Assembly: GCA_021186555.1 (NCBI GenBank) | Contig: JAJKFL010000005.1 | Coordinates: forward strand, 27,158,635 to 27,222,634 | DNA from: Reticulitermes speratus | Taxonomy: Eukaryota > Arthropoda > Insecta > Blattodea > Rhinotermitidae | Reading direction: 5' to 3' | Length of the DNA: 64,000 nucleotides | Part shown: positions 11,845 through 23,864 of the stretch, in pieces | Layout: the number at the start of each line of letters is the position of its first letter | How positions within the stretch are numbered: position 1 is the stretch's first letter | Notes under the pieces: model-generated | What the model was told of the DNA's origin: nothing | The model's input: the letters and a program-made list of their open reading frames with translations, nothing else | Databases searched by the model: none | Translations under genes and position numbers: made by a program

Positions 11845-12110
11845 CGGTGGACGTGAGTACTACTGTTTTGTAGTCTGGAGGTCCCAGATTAAAATCTTCG
11901 TTCGGGACTAGCTCTTATGAACAGTTTCTGTGATTTTCCTCAGTTTCCCCAGGGAAGTGCGGAAAAGTAGCTCAAATTAGGCTACGGTCTTTTCATGCCT
12001 GTGTTTGCATTTAATTACTTGCTAATGATTTTACTCGACGCTATGCAGTAAAGCCACTGGCAGCATCGTTAAATATTCTGTAAATAAATGAATAAATAAA
12101 TAATATTATT
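11845..12110 (+). mobile_element. SINE-like repeat, family S4, with AATA tail
   Basis: A tRNA-like head ('accgcggtggacgtgagtac', weak B-box near 11886) is followed by the shared 'gtgattttcctcagtttccc' module, also present at 63495, the tail 'cgacgctatgcagtaaagcc', and an (AATA)n end at 12085-12108. This is the most complete S4 copy. No target duplication was confirmed. Confidence 0.6.
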
Positions 12111-12114
12111 CTCT

Positions 12115-12860
12115 TCCTTATATTCCAAGCGAGCCTGTGTGTTTATGATTCAAGTGTTATAGGCCTTTGCGTTTCTGTTGTACCTCCATCAGATCAGCTT
12201 GCTCAGGTACGTGTAGGCAGGAATAATTATTTCGGCTGGTACGTGACGCAGAAAATTTCACTGGAATTAACGCCAAGAGAATAGAGAGACAGACAGACAG
12301 GGTGAGAACTCGGGGATTTTTATGACAGCAGTGTGTTGTGTTAGGAAGCAACAGGCATGTAGGAACAAGCTCATTACATTAACCAGTCTCGTAAGAGAAT
12401 TTGCATGCAAAGCATGGAGACTTGCAGAAGAACTGACTAATTTAGATGCAAATATTTTCCTGAATTTGTAGTCAGTTCTGTTTAACACAGTAAATATGTA
12501 ATTCATCTGTAACTAGCCCGGACGTGTAACAGTGCCTCCGCGTCTCAATACGTCTGTATAACATAGGTTTAGTGTTTAGACATATAAATTACTTAACTTT
12601 TATTGCACTAATTGTGAGAAGTGCTGAATTCTTCATACAGTGTCTCCTTAGAGCAACTGATTTTTATTCAGCTGGTCAGAATTTTCTGATACGAAAGGCG
12701 AAGTTTTGTCACTGATCGTAACAGAAACACTCCATTTCTGTTCTGAAACGTTAAATGCAGTCAGCGTATTCACATAATATTTCTGGAAGATGAACCCCAA
12801 TTCTTCCATCTATGTCCCTATTTCCCGTGCCGTTTCTCCTTTGAGAGAATTTGGAAACAG
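12115..12860. other. Intergenic, no recognised feature
   Basis: Nothing supportable. Frames on the minus strand near 12157-12506 overlap each other and lack protein features. Confidence 0.5.
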
Positions 12861-12864
12861 GATG

Positions 12865-13720
12865 GTGGGGAGATATTTGTACCTAAGAGAAGGGGAGTGA
12901 TAGGACAGGGAAGTGGAGAAAATTGCATTATGGGAAACCGAATAATTTCCAAAATTTGAGGTTTTCACGGAATTGAAGGTTTATAGAATTTGGTTGAGTG
13001 GTTTGTAAAGACGCCTTGCATTGTGGCTGATTATTAAACATCTTATAGGGACATGCTGCCTCTGTCTTCAGGACGGTAGCGAATAACCATCCACGTTACT
13101 TCAAGGCGTCACGGCCAAAAGGACCATTATATAAAACTTCATAACTTTTCTTCTCTAAATATTATTAGGGCATGCGAGTTTTGAGGATTTTGCAGCACCG
13201 TAACTAAGGATTTAATTCTTCTGGGATGTGACGCTGCGTCAATGGGTAATCGGATCCCGACGTTTCGGGACAACGTAATATCCTGATCTTAAAATGTCGA
13301 AACGTCCCAGAAGAAATTTTCGAAACTTGAAAATGAGCCACCACGTTGCTTCGAAACTGTCGGGATCCGATTAACCATTAACCCAGCCTCATATCCCAGA
13401 AAAATTGAATAATTTTTATTAGTGTAATCAGATCAAGGAGTATCATATGAGCGGGGCGTGTAGCACATGTGAGAGCAATGAGAAAAGGATAGAAAAATTC
13501 AGTCGGTAAATTGCTTGGGAGACCTAACGTGGTAGTATAATATTAAAAATGCAATTTTAAGCAAATAATTTGTGAGACGTGGATTAGATTTACTTGCTGG
13601 ATATGGTCCAGCGGCTGGCTGTCGTGGAAGCAGTACTGAAATTTGTATTTATTTAAAAAGCAGGGCATTTGTCTACTGAGCGGCAATCAGTTTCTCAATA
13701 AGGACTCTGCTCTTTCTTCT
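12865..13720 (+). mobile_element. L2 LINE tail split by later insertion
   Basis: The left piece (12865-12960) matches the L2 segment 'gtggagaaaattgca' with a following 'gaataatttcc'. The right piece (13440-13560) matches the 'gagcggggcgtgtagcacatg' and 'tgggagacctaacg' segment, and the L2 non-coding end with 'caataaggactctgctct' lies near 13696. In other copies the two pieces are about 40-50 bases apart; here about 480 bases intervene. The intervening DNA contains the fold-back element at 13214-13406. Confidence 0.5.
13214..13406. mobile_element. Fold-back element, F group
   Basis: Inverted repeat of about 190 bases. The left arm starts 'attcttctgggatgtgacg' and contains 'gatcccgacgtttcggg'. 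The right arm is its imperfect inverse and ends 'catatcccagaaaaat'. Both arms carry the GTTTCGG core shared with the elements at 17151, 57247, 58893 and others. Confidence 0.7.
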
Positions 13721-13724
13721 CGAT

Positions 13725-15145
13725 GTGTTCTCTGTGTCCCGCCCATCACATTTTTCTTGACTTGATCAGTGTTATTAGTATTACGTGAAAAGTACAAATT
13801 GTAAAGCTTTTCATTCTGTCTGTGCTACTGAATAAAATACGCCATTGTGTTATAGTTTCATAGGGACCGCCATGATGTAGCCATGTATTTATTATCCTTA
13901 AAGGATGCTCTTTGTATGCCAAACGAGCAAAATTATGCGTATAGAATTACACATCTGCTTTTCGGCTTCTTCAGACACAGGGTGATATATTGTGGCTGAG
14001 TGAAAGTAAATACACATTTTATTATCAAAATGAAACAGATATACTATGTGATAGAGACTTGGAGGTATAACACAGAAGCTATGGAATGGGCGAGAGCAAA
14101 AACAAATCTGCGTTCGAGAATGTGCATTGAAGGAGAGAGAGAATGGCATTGTCCTCAGGTAATAAACAAAAACCGAAACTTGCTTACAGCACGCACAAGA
14201 CTACCAGTTTGTGTTGCTTTTACTGCTTGGAAGAGGCAAAGTACATATAAAACCTGAAATGTAGAGACACATGGAAGTTATGGCACAAAACGCAGTTGTA
14301 AAATATACACAGTTTATGTCACTGTTGATATTTATGAGAGATAATACATCCTTGATCAGAGAAGCAGACGAAGGTAAAAGTAATTATACTTGGCACATGT
14401 TTCTCGTTTCAGTGAATAATTCCTGTTATAGAATATTCATTGTTATAGAGAGAACGTATTATCTATGTCTTTTACAATAATTTCAAAATATTTTTCGCCA
14501 AAGCTACACTTTTACAAAACTTATTTTGCAAATTTCTGAGTCCAGTGTGTTTAATACATTATCCTCTTACTCCGGTAACTTCTCTTTAGTACATTATAGT
14601 AGTTCACGGCAATTTTCTAGTAGCTTATTTTCCATACGTGCAGGCGGTGCGGTGAACTGAGGCACACATCAAACAAGACGAGATTTCTTATTACTTCTTT
14701 CACGGCTTTAAAATGTCTGCTCTTTGGAAAGCGTCGGTCATATAGACCTACAACATGCTTTGCAGGCGTTCTATGCATCTGAATGTGCGTTTTTAAACTG
14801 CACTTCTTACAAAGATATTTTCAATCAACTCTTTGTCAAAATTTTTTTCAGTCACCAAAAGAAGACTGTCACCCGATAAACTCCTTAAAGACAGCAGTGT
14901 CAGATTTGGCGGACAATAGAAAGAGCTTTGAGTGTTTTGAAAACAGAAAATCTACCTTTCCGTTAGTGAATAATTTTAATTACAACATTAGAAGGCGTTT
15001 TATCATTTTTCAAAATGCCCCGACATATTTACATCCTTGCATTATTTTCAATTTTCCCCCCTCTTAGGCTTAATATAAGAGATTTTCCTACAAACACTGG
15101 AAAAGCTGACAACGAGACATTGCGACGAAAACAAATTACTGTAAC
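13725..15145. other. Intergenic, no recognised feature
   Basis: Several short open frames (14000-14480, 14783-15067) show no domain, signal or codon bias. No supportable gene. Confidence 0.5.
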
Positions 15146-15150
15146 ATTAC

Positions 15151-15192
15151 ATTAGATATATCGATGATATCTTCATTATGTTCTTCCGAAAG
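15151..15192 (+). pseudogene. Reverse-transcriptase catalytic motif fragment
   Basis: The frame starting at 15151 reads IRYIDDIFIMFFRK. The RYIDDIFI pattern holds the two catalytic aspartates of a reverse transcriptase and is closest to Penelope-like elements, which usually read RYVDD or RYIDD. The surrounding sequence is frame-broken and no further motif was recovered, so a chance match cannot be excluded. Confidence 0.3.
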
Positions 15193-15315
15193 ATAATTTA
15201 ATAAAATGCATTATATATAGATGTGATGACTTCACCATGAAATGCAATTTAAATAAACTCAAGTGGAAAATCAAAGATTGTTTTGTTGGCCTAATGAAAG
15301 AGAAAGTACATGAAT

Positions 15316-15345
15316 ACACACACACACACACACACACACGCGCGA
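15316..15345 (+). repeat. (AC)12 microsatellite
   Basis: Uninterrupted AC dinucleotides at 15316-15339 are followed by a short CG run. Confidence 0.95.
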
Positions 15346-15349
15346 TTAG

Positions 15350-16575
15350 TTTTACGAATATGCTACGGTTTGAACTTTCATATTTATTTTATTTGAAAAA
15401 TGCAGTTAAGTGCTATTCTAAACGATCCTCTGATAAACTGAATTATGAGCCATATGTGGCCTTCATATGACCTTAAATTGAAAGACGAAGGACTCATATG
15501 GCTAAATATCAATTGTTCGGACCAGAAGAAAGAGAGCAACAAGAACTAAAACATATTTTAAGCAGCACTGTCAGAGCAACAAAAATATAGTTAGAATTTT
15601 CCGTTATGAACTTTTACACCATCCGAAAAAATCTTTAAGCATGTCATGTTGTAACCCCTTAATTCACAGTGGGAATTACGCGAATCTCATTTTTTAACAT
15701 TAAAAAGCTTGCAATTTTTCAACAAATTATTTTATTCACATGTTTCATATTGACTCTCAAAGGGTGCTTATTGCCCTAAAAAGCAGTGATCTATTGATTT
15801 TTGTAATTGGAACTTAATGATCTGTATGAAGTAGCAACTGATTTCTTACATTTTTTTATATGAACTTCACGTTAAAGATCTTAATTTCACATCAGAGACC
15901 AAAATTCTCAGATGTCGTGGAATTGAAGCATTTTAAACCTACGAAAGAGTGCAGATAAAGTGCGTAAAAATGATGTAATGATATTGTATGTTAGCGTGGA
16001 CGTACGCATACACCTATTTATTACTTGGCCTCTAAACACAGGCGAATATTATTCGGGTCGCTTTGTCTCTGCGAAGGAATCTTCGGTAACCACAGGTGGG
16101 CGCCAGATGAGGGCATTCCGGCTGTTAGTTCATAGGCAGGCTCTTACCGACCGAGCAATATATCCATGCACATATTAACTATGTGATAAGTATATCACAT
16201 ATTTTGCTTAACTGGTATTTTGGAGAAGTCTCATGAGTCTGTAATACACATTCACATTTAATTTCTGGTTAAGATAAACTCAACGGATCATTGAGTAAAA
16301 AATAAAGACGTGTTATTTCATTTTATTGGTATTAGTACACACACGCAAAGTACACAAGAAACTTTAACAGACGTTTATGTATTTCGAAATTATCCTCAAA
16401 TTTCTCCAACATGTTTCGGCCTGTCAGCCGTCGTCAAGGAGGGCCTCATAAACACATTTTTTGTGTAGTACTTGTCTTCAGGTACTGCCTATAGGTTTTC
16501 GTCATGTCTGTCTCGGGTTACGAGATAACACACCATTAAGGTTCAATTTATTCAACTATTTCTTAGATTATAAGT
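15350..16575. other. Intergenic, mostly unrecognised
   Basis: A segment near 16394-16450 ('catgtttcggcctgtcagc' then 'cgtcaaggagggcctcat') resembles one arm of a fold-back repeat without a partner. Nothing else is supportable. Confidence 0.4.
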
Positions 16576-16591
16576 CTTATGGAGAAGGAGT

Positions 16592-16851
16592 GGCCGATAC
16601 CAGTGGCCGCGCGGTCTAAGGCGTGGATCTACGGTCACTCGCTTACTGGGATTGTGGTTTCGAATCCCGCCGGGTGCATGGATGTCTGGCTCTTGTGATT
16701 GTTGTGTGTTGTCAGGTAGAGCTCTCTACGACGAGCTGGTCCCTCGTCCAGAGGAGTCCTACCGAGAGTGGTTTGTCTAAAGTATGATCGTGAAGCCTCG
16801 AAAAATGAGGCGGTCTAGGCCCCAAGGGGCTGTTGAGCCATTGAAAAAAAA
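16592..16851 (+). mobile_element. tRNA-derived SINE, family S1, full length
   Basis: The head has an A-box ('gtggccgcgcggtctaagg') and B-box ('ggtttcgaatcccgcc'), i.e. a pol III promoter from a tRNA-like ancestor. The body ends 'ggccccaaggggctgttgag', 'ccattg' and an A-rich tail at 16844-16852. It is flanked by ATGGAGAAGGAGT (16579-16591) and ATGGGGAAGGAGT (16852-16864), a 13 bp target duplication with one mismatch. A second copy in reverse lies at 31477-31723. Confidence 0.9.
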
Positions 16852-16984
16852 ATGGGGAAGGAGTATTGGCTATGAAGCATGTGTTCTGTTTTCCTCCATG
16901 GCTGTTCAGTGATGGCGATCGAGTTGCGCGTAAGAAAGCATGTACGGCTTGACGTAAAGTTGTCGTTATTGCTGCGAGATTTGA

Positions 16985-17110
16985 AGTAAGCACAGCGATG
17001 TTGTTGAAGATTCAAGTCTTCTGAACTTCTACGCCGTGTCGACTGCAAAAGACGAGTAGCTACAGAAGTTGCAAACGATCATCTCGGAAGCCTTCACCCT
17101 CAAGACGAAG
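16985..17110 (+). mobile_element. Half fold-back repeat, F group
   Basis: 'gattcaagtcttctgaac' followed by 'tacgccgtgtcgact' matches the left arm of the large element at 62731-63063. The matching right arm is missing. Confidence 0.45.
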
Positions 17111-17150
17111 GCACTACGATACTTCAAAAAGTCGGTAACTGAGATCTTCA

Positions 17151-17323
17151 CTCTTCCGGGATGTTATGCAGCATAGGTTGGTAATTAGTTACCGACGTTT
17201 CGGGACAATCTATCTTTCCCATCTTCAAAGATCAAGCAGTCTTGGAACTTGGAATGCTTGGCGGACAGGTTGTCCCGAAACGTCGGTGAGTACCAATGTA
17301 CGATGCGTAACATCCAAGAAGAG
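17151..17323. mobile_element. Fold-back element, F group
   Basis: Arms: 'ctcttccgggatgttatgca' on the left and its inverse ending 'catccaagaagag' on the right. Both carry the core 'accgacgtttcgggacaa', exactly inverted at 17272-17288. The spacer holds 'cccatcttcaaagatcaagc'. Length is about 173 bases. Confidence 0.75.
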
Positions 17324-17469
17324 CGAATATCTCATTTACACTGCGGCGAAAGCCTGAAATCACACAAGTCGGTAAAGGTTTACCAGTAGGCAAGGCTTAA
17401 CATCCCAGAGGACTTGAATCTCCCTTTAATTACTGTTGTTCTATTTTGACTAAAATTTAACTGTGTCGA

Positions 17470-17565
17470 CATATTTTAGTAAAACTACCCAGTCTCAAAT
17501 TTCATGGTCAGTTCCGCTGTTCACCGGTTATTACTCGTAAATGTGGACGGAGTGTCATGGGGAAG
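17470..17565 (+). repeat. Unclassified dispersed repeat R1
   Basis: 'cccagtctcaaatttcatgg' followed by a 'gtggacgga' motif. The same series (CAAATTTCATGA-like, then GACAGACGGA-like) recurs at 40285, 60770 and 63170. It may be one end of a larger transposon; class not known. Confidence 0.4.
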
Positions 17566-17569
17566 ATAA

Positions 17570-20500
17570 CAAGTGCATATATGATTTTTTTGTTTAAAAC
17601 GCCTCAAAAGGCTAGATGAAATAATTGCTGGGGCCGACTTTCATTATTTAGCTATCGTTAGTTGCATTTTCTATATAAACAGGCTGTATAAATAGTGCCA
17701 TGGGCATTGGCATTGTTCATAGTCACAAGGTCATCTGTTGACAGGAACGTTCTGTACGTTCCATTGCATTTACGTTTTCTACTGAACCTATTGAAGTAAG
17801 GCAGCAAATTTTTCCGTATTAAAAAAAAATAAAACTATGAATGTGGGTAGCTTAGTTACGTACTGACAATAAATGGTTGCTGCGGAACCTAAGTCTCCTT
17901 CCTGTGGCAACCAAGGAGAGCAACACGTGAGGAGGAAGAACAGATTTCTGCGGGAAGCGTGTCAGGCCGGTAGATTTATATCTCTAAATGTATAAACGTT
18001 GATTTAGAGTTCATGTGGCACAGATCGTGCCCGAACTGTCGTTTAATATTCGACATTGAATCAAAACGTGTGGCTTAACCAGACTTTTATCTAAGTTTAG
18101 AAATATTTACCGAGTTAATCAATTTTCATCTTACTAAACGATGACACAAGAAAAACTTGTCCTGTCACGTTAAGTATTGTATCATCAGAATCATCAGATC
18201 GGCGACTTCTATTATGCTATCCATCATTTTTTTATAATTTCTGTGTTAATTTCAAGATATTATTTGCATCTCGGTCACTACTTATAATATTTTTGCTGCT
18301 AGGCCTATCTGGCTTCTCACGCAGGGTACGTTTGTACTGAGACATCGGTCTTGTGTATTAAGGAACTTTGTCTTTTCTATTCCATCCAACACAACAATCT
18401 GTTAGCAATGTATAATCATATAGCTACACGTTTCAATGGAAACTTTCATCACTTAAAATCGGGGTTTCTTACAAAAAAAGACCTGGTAGTTTAGCTGTGT
18501 TACTATACTCATTCTTTTATTACAAAATTGTTGGTCGATTGTTAAACTTGTCTTTAATAAACCAATCAATAGTTTTGTTATGTTTTAAAGTTTAAAACTT
18601 TAGAGAGAGTTTTTGATTTTTATAGTCACAAATAATTAATCTAATATATTTTTAGGTATGCAAAACTTGTGTGTAATCCAGATTAAGAACGTAGATATAT
18701 TTATCATTAAAATGGTACAGGCTATATACTGCTATTTTAAACACGGTTATAGTTTGATGTTAATATGTAGGGGGACGTTACAGCCGTGAAATAATAGGAT
18801 TTGCTATTTCTTAATATCGATTCCTTGTAAAGATAGGCCCTGTAATCATTAGTATACACAACTGATATTATTTTGTATGTAACAATAAACAGTGAACATG
18901 AGAATATCAGTATGGCTTAGAGTATAATTAAAATTCTTACACCTGGAATTTAGGAAGTGCATATTGAATTAATAGACGTATATTGTAAACAGAAGCAAAC
19001 CTACATTTAATTAGTGTTACGTGTACGAGTATTAAAAATAAATGCAATCTTTAATATGCTTTGTTTAAATAAAAGTTTAATACGTGATATGGACTGTTAC
19101 AAAATAACAAAACAACACACCTTATGACGTTTAATCTTTAAAGCACTCTATAATAAAAACTTTTCAAGGAAGCCAAAAATTTGTTATAACATTCAGAAGA
19201 GCATGCCATTAGACCCTCTGCTATTCCGGATTAATCCATTCCACTCTCGTCCTATTTATTTACGACTAATCATTTATTAAACGCCATGTACCCCTTTATC
19301 TTGAAGTTGTCCCTTCCGGCTTTCAGAAAGTTTTTTTATGTCTCAATTGATATTTGTAAAAATTAATTTTCGGAAATATTTAGATTGACTGTAAGGAGTC
19401 TGGTGCGAAATGAAATATAAAAGCATGGACTTAAAATGTGCGCAGGGATAAGGTATAAAATGTGATGGTGTAGGACGGATACAAAGAATAGAATACAGCA
19501 AATGGACACAATAGCTGATTGATTGAACACCATCTGGGAGACAAAGGAAGGAGAGACCGAAAACATGTTAGAAAATAAGCAAACTATTCCATAAATGTAT
19601 TTATTTTTGCTCAACTTAATATTCGCCACTTTATTCAAGAAAATAACCGAAGTTACAGTCGTATAATGAGACAACCACCTCCAAATTACAGTGTCTTCCA
19701 TTAGCATCTGAGAGTTAACCGTGGTTTTCACATTCTGTTTTGCAAAACATTTGGGGTACGGCAAAATATTTTTCTCTACCTGTCAGATAGCCGCTATGAG
19801 CCTCTTCCAGTTTAGTTCGGCGAGATTACGGGGTCTCCGACTTCACATTCTTCCATTTCTGCTATAATTAAAATTATGTAGTCACAATCTTGATGGAAGA
19901 CATCCCGTTGTGCTTCATCGGTTATTAATCTAATGGCTATATCTGCAATCTAACACAACTATCAATAGTTGTGTTAGACTGTGTATCTCAATTATGTTAG
20001 TAAACTATGTGGTCATTTTACGACGCTAGTGGTATCTCAGTCTATGTTGCACAGAATCGAGATATTTTTATTGTAAATCTTTACAAAGACAAGGTGAGCC
20101 AGAAGCCAGTTAACGGAAAATATTTTTTGAACATTTTGATGACAGTACAGAATTATGTCAGTCAGTGTGTAAAAAGTTTTCACAGCCTTGTGAGTTGTGC
20201 GTTGAATATGAAGGATATCATTTCGGATATTTTATAAAAGATCAGTAGTACTGAAGTAATTTACCACATGTTTTAAATTACACTGTACTAACTGGTTAAC
20301 TGACTTTTGGGCCACACTTTATTATTTTCAAGCACAAATGTTTTGTAACTGCAGTCAGTTGTAACATAGGATATGTGAGTTCCAAAATGCGTGGAGAGAC
20401 CTCAATTATTGAACATATAAAATAAAAATGTTTTGATTTTTCTTTCCTCCTTCCTACCGCGGACCTGACAGAGAATTCCCACGTATTCCATACTTGTCTC

Positions 20501-20820
20501 AATATTTACGGTATCCACAGTTATTAAGGTAATACGCAAGTATTTTAGTTAAGTTTTTTGTTACTGTTAGAATCCTCGTTCTCAATAATTCTTTTTAATT
20601 ACAGGAGTAAAACTGAATTTCTTAATTTGAGTGTTATATCTCCTTCAAAGGTTTAGATGACATAGACACTTGGTATTGATATTTACAAGGAAAGCAACCA
20701 TATCCCAAGGCGAAAAAGGTTGTTATTTTTGCAAGTTCATGTATAAACAAGAACAGTTGAGCAGGAATAAGAAAGTTGTGTTGGTTTGTTAGTGCTGTGA
20801 TTCTAACAAGTAGGCGCTGT
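17570..20820. other. Long gene-free AT-rich stretch
   Basis: The longest stretch in the window without a recognised repeat or gene. Short frames such as the minus-strand one at 19363-19764 have no signal peptide, domain or sensible composition. The only structure noted is the perfect hairpin at 19949-19978. Confidence 0.5.
19949..19978. repeat. Perfect 14 bp inverted repeat
   Basis: TCTAACACAACTAT and its exact complement ATAGTTGTGTTAGA are separated by two bases. Function unknown. It could extrude as a cruciform or be the collapsed centre of an old inverted repeat. Confidence 0.9.
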
Positions 20821-20827
20821 ATACGCC

Positions 20828-20900
20828 GGTAGCTCAGCTGAACAATAGAGCTTTATATGTTGTAACAGGTTTTCCTGTAGTTATTAAGCTGTCGTGACAA
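20828..20900 (+). pseudogene. tRNA-like remnant (SINE head)
   Basis: 'gccggtagctcagctgaaca' starts like a tRNA, with a perfect GCTC/GAGC D-stem. The anticodon arm and B-box are not intact ('ggttttcctgt'), so it is not a working tRNA. Most likely a decayed SINE head. Confidence 0.4.
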
Positions 20901-21124
20901 GTGTTTGCAATATGGCGGCCGACTTATCCCCGCTTAGTGTGAGGATAGGACGACGGTCATGGCAGTCTATCATCGCGATAGCTCTAGAAGGAAGATAGTC
21001 TCATAAGCAATTAATATGACGAGAGAATGTCAGCCAGAAAATATATACGAGTATACCGTGTACGAGTGTGTTGTAGTGTTGTGTTGCTGTTGTTTACATT
21101 TCATCTATCGTTAAAGCAAACCAG

Positions 21125-21655
21125 CAGTGTACGCTGATGTTGGGATACACCAGACATTTTATTGTATGACTAACATGTCTCGGCCCAGCTGGGCCATTAA
21201 TGAGGAATTCGATACCAAATGACATGTGGAAGCACCAAACATTTACAAATATGATTGGTAAAAATGATTAAATTAATTAAAAATAAAATATAAAACATAT
21301 CATGAAAAATAATGCTTTATGTCCCCCTAATAATATGTTATAATCGTATAAAGGATTGACCAGGTCATACAATATGTTACGCTGATGTAATGTAGAAACA
21401 ACAATTTATAACAACTCTTTATATAGTCCAAATTGTTACTTGACATAAAATACAGTGTTTTTAATCATGAAGTTTTAACTTTTATTTGAAATTAATGTGT
21501 GTGTCATTTTTAGATTGTCATATTTGTACACTTTTGGTGCTTCCATTTGTGATTTTGTATCGAGATCCTTGATAATGGCCCAGCTGAGCCACAATATGTT
21601 GGAGGCGCAATAAAATACTTGAGTTATTCCAACCTCAGTGAACACGAATGGTTTA
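21125..21655. mobile_element. Long inverted-repeat element, about 530 bp
   Basis: The left arm (about 21125-21250) and right arm (about 21532-21655) are inverse copies about 120 bases long. Matching blocks are the 'ggtgcttcca' block (inner), 'atggcccagct' with 'gggcc/gagcc', the 'ttttattg' block and the outer 'ctgatgttggg' block. The AT-rich centre has no open frame. It resembles a MITE, but the terminal bases and target duplication are not clear. The arms carry their own palindrome GGCCCAGCTGGGCC at 21182-21195. Confidence 0.7.
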
Positions 21656-21985
21656 CTTTACTTATATTGCATATATCTTGATGCGATCCACTGACTGTAA
21701 TATCGTTGCACATTGCACTGTTATTTGTGTTAACGTTTCCAAACCTGTGGGTTCTCCGAGATGTTGCTTTGTGTATATCTGGGGTTGAAACAGCATTTTG
21801 GTGTTCAAAACTGATGACGAAGTGGAAAGAGTAATAAGAAAACTGCTGTAATAAAAGAACACTAATTTGCATAGACAAATTATTTGTATTTAAGCTGTTT
21901 AGGGTTTCGAATATGGCATGTTACATCGTCCTGTATTTAAACAAATACTGGACGAAGAATGAAGTCCAAAAGGATGAATGGTTTG

Positions 21986-21987
<2 letters not shown>

Positions 21988-22022
<35 letters not shown>
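21988..22022 (+). repeat. (AT)n microsatellite
   Basis: Uninterrupted AT dinucleotides, about 17 units. Confidence 0.95.
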
Positions 22023-22023
<1 letters not shown>

Positions 22024-22029
22024 TGTTAT

Positions 22030-23225
22030 TATGCCGTTTATTATTCACCATGACCATGTTGCATGTAGGAATATGGATCATCGGTAGTAATTAAAAACAT
22101 CTCGAGAATATGGCAGCGATAAACTGCACAGAGAGGTAGCTATGATTCAGTCGGTATTACAGTCTCAATTTTTGCCGAAAAAGTTACGTAGTAGGCACTT
22201 TCAATGAATTAGTTACGTTAAAGTGCCCCAAAAGTTCTACAATGTAACCTATGTTAGTGGTGCAAAGTAAAACCTATCTGTGGGAAACGTAGATAGAATT
22301 GTGAATTAACAAATTTTACAGTTGTTTGCGACGGACGTTCCACTAGTACAAAATATGAACTTAAGCAGTGACTCTCCGTATTGTTTGTGTTTGACCTATA
22401 ACATAGGCCTGAAACAGATCTTACAAAATTTTGTTACGCTGCATTTATGATATTAATCTATCAGTTAAATTATTTGCGTAATACAATATAAGGAACAGAA
22501 TTGGACGCTAAACTAACGTTGCTGATATTAGCACTTACAGGATCACTAAATCATAATGCAGGTGGAGCGCTGGGCATGCTAAGGATTTGTTTATTGAAGA
22601 AAACGGAGCGTTCAATTATGAGGGGTAATTATTTGTCATTTTGACTGCGTACGAGTAATGCAAAGAAGTTAATTATCTGTAGCGGCTGAAATAGCTGTAA
22701 CCCTTTAATGCACAACGGTTACTACGTTAATCACCTGTTGTAATACCTAGAAATTTTGCATTTTGCCTACAGAATGTGTGTATGTATTTTATACGATTTA
22801 CACATTGAACAGTGATTGTTTCCTTAACCAGCATTAACTGATTGGTCTTTATAATGGACATTAGTATTCTGTGAGGTAGGAACTATTTTTTTACACATAT
22901 TTAGATGCTTTAAAAGATTAAGGCAATTAATTATTACGTGATCTGGATGTATTGGATTTTGTCTGCTCCAACTTGGCAGGTGATCGGCGGCTGACGGGTG
23001 GCTAGCTGGCGGTGGGACAAAGCAGGGCTGTGTGGGTGCAGCGACTGAGCGAACCCCTATGCTACAATGACTGAAAACTAACCAAAACTATCCGCTCAAC
23101 CACAAGTCCACTGCGCATGTCAGTTTCAGCCGCCAGTTAGTCCAGGCGATTGCATTTCGCACTTTAAATGGAGAAGATATAAGAAGGATATTATTTGTAG
23201 GTCAAAGTATCTCATACTCTAGGGA
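22030..23225. other. Intergenic, no gene recognised
   Basis: A GC-richer island lies at 22970-23150 with an inverted pair 'ctagctggcgg' (about 23002) and 'ccgccagttag' (about 23130). No frame or promoter could be supported. Confidence 0.4.
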
Positions 23226-23227
23226 CA

Positions 23228-23362
23228 TTATTTTATCTGACAACTATCGGTTGCCACTGTCTTTTGCTTCATTTATCGTATTAACGTAATCCACTCAGGC
23301 GAACCCCTTCATGTACGGGGGAGTAGCGGTTGTAACAAACTATAGTTGTCAAATAAAATAAG
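23228..23362. repeat. Short inverted-repeat element
   Basis: 'attttatctgacaactatcg' near 23230 is the imperfect inverse of 'tatagttgtcaaataaaata' at 23341-23360. The spacing of about 90 bases suits a small MITE. No target duplication established. Confidence 0.35.
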
Positions 23363-23718
23363 TTTCCTTTACTACAGAACTTCTCCGACTCTTACATGTT
23401 AAGAATACCAATGCAGATCTGCTGCGTCTGGTCCTTGTAACTACGCAGCAAAAAACTGTGAGTTTCAACAGCCTCCAGCAGTACAAGGAGGCAGGAAACT
23501 GCATCACACGAACTAGCATAACTTGAGGAGAGATTCCAGCATTTCCCTAACACCGTGTTCACAGTATCATTGGTAAATTAAAATATAAGGGCTTTAAATA
23601 TTCTATATATTTACAGACATAGGTGTTCTAAAAATTATGTTTTATCTCTGCTTGTATTGTGTCTACGGTGTAGAAAAGCACGCAGCGGAAGTTACTTTAC
23701 TCTATAATTTCTTATGTT

Positions 23719-23724
23719 TTTATT
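23719..23724 (-). promoter_or_regulatory. Candidate poly(A) signal for cuticle gene
   Basis: AATAAA on the minus strand, about 360 bases after the stop codon of the cuticle-protein exon. If used, the 3' UTR would include the SINE-like copy at 23865-24025. The hexamer is common by chance in AT-rich DNA. Confidence 0.3.
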
Positions 23725-23864
23725 TGATGATCTTATATTATTTCACTTAACGGTGTAAGGGATTTTATATTTGAACAAGTTAAATTCATTTTATAGGCCT
23801 TAAAGGGGATGGAGTTATAGTTTCACCCATTCTTGAACTCCTCACTAGATTGAAGAGAGTGGGC

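Noticed and set aside
19363-19764. 133-codon minus-strand frame
   Set aside because: No domain, signal or composition beyond chance in AT-rich DNA, and no splice context.
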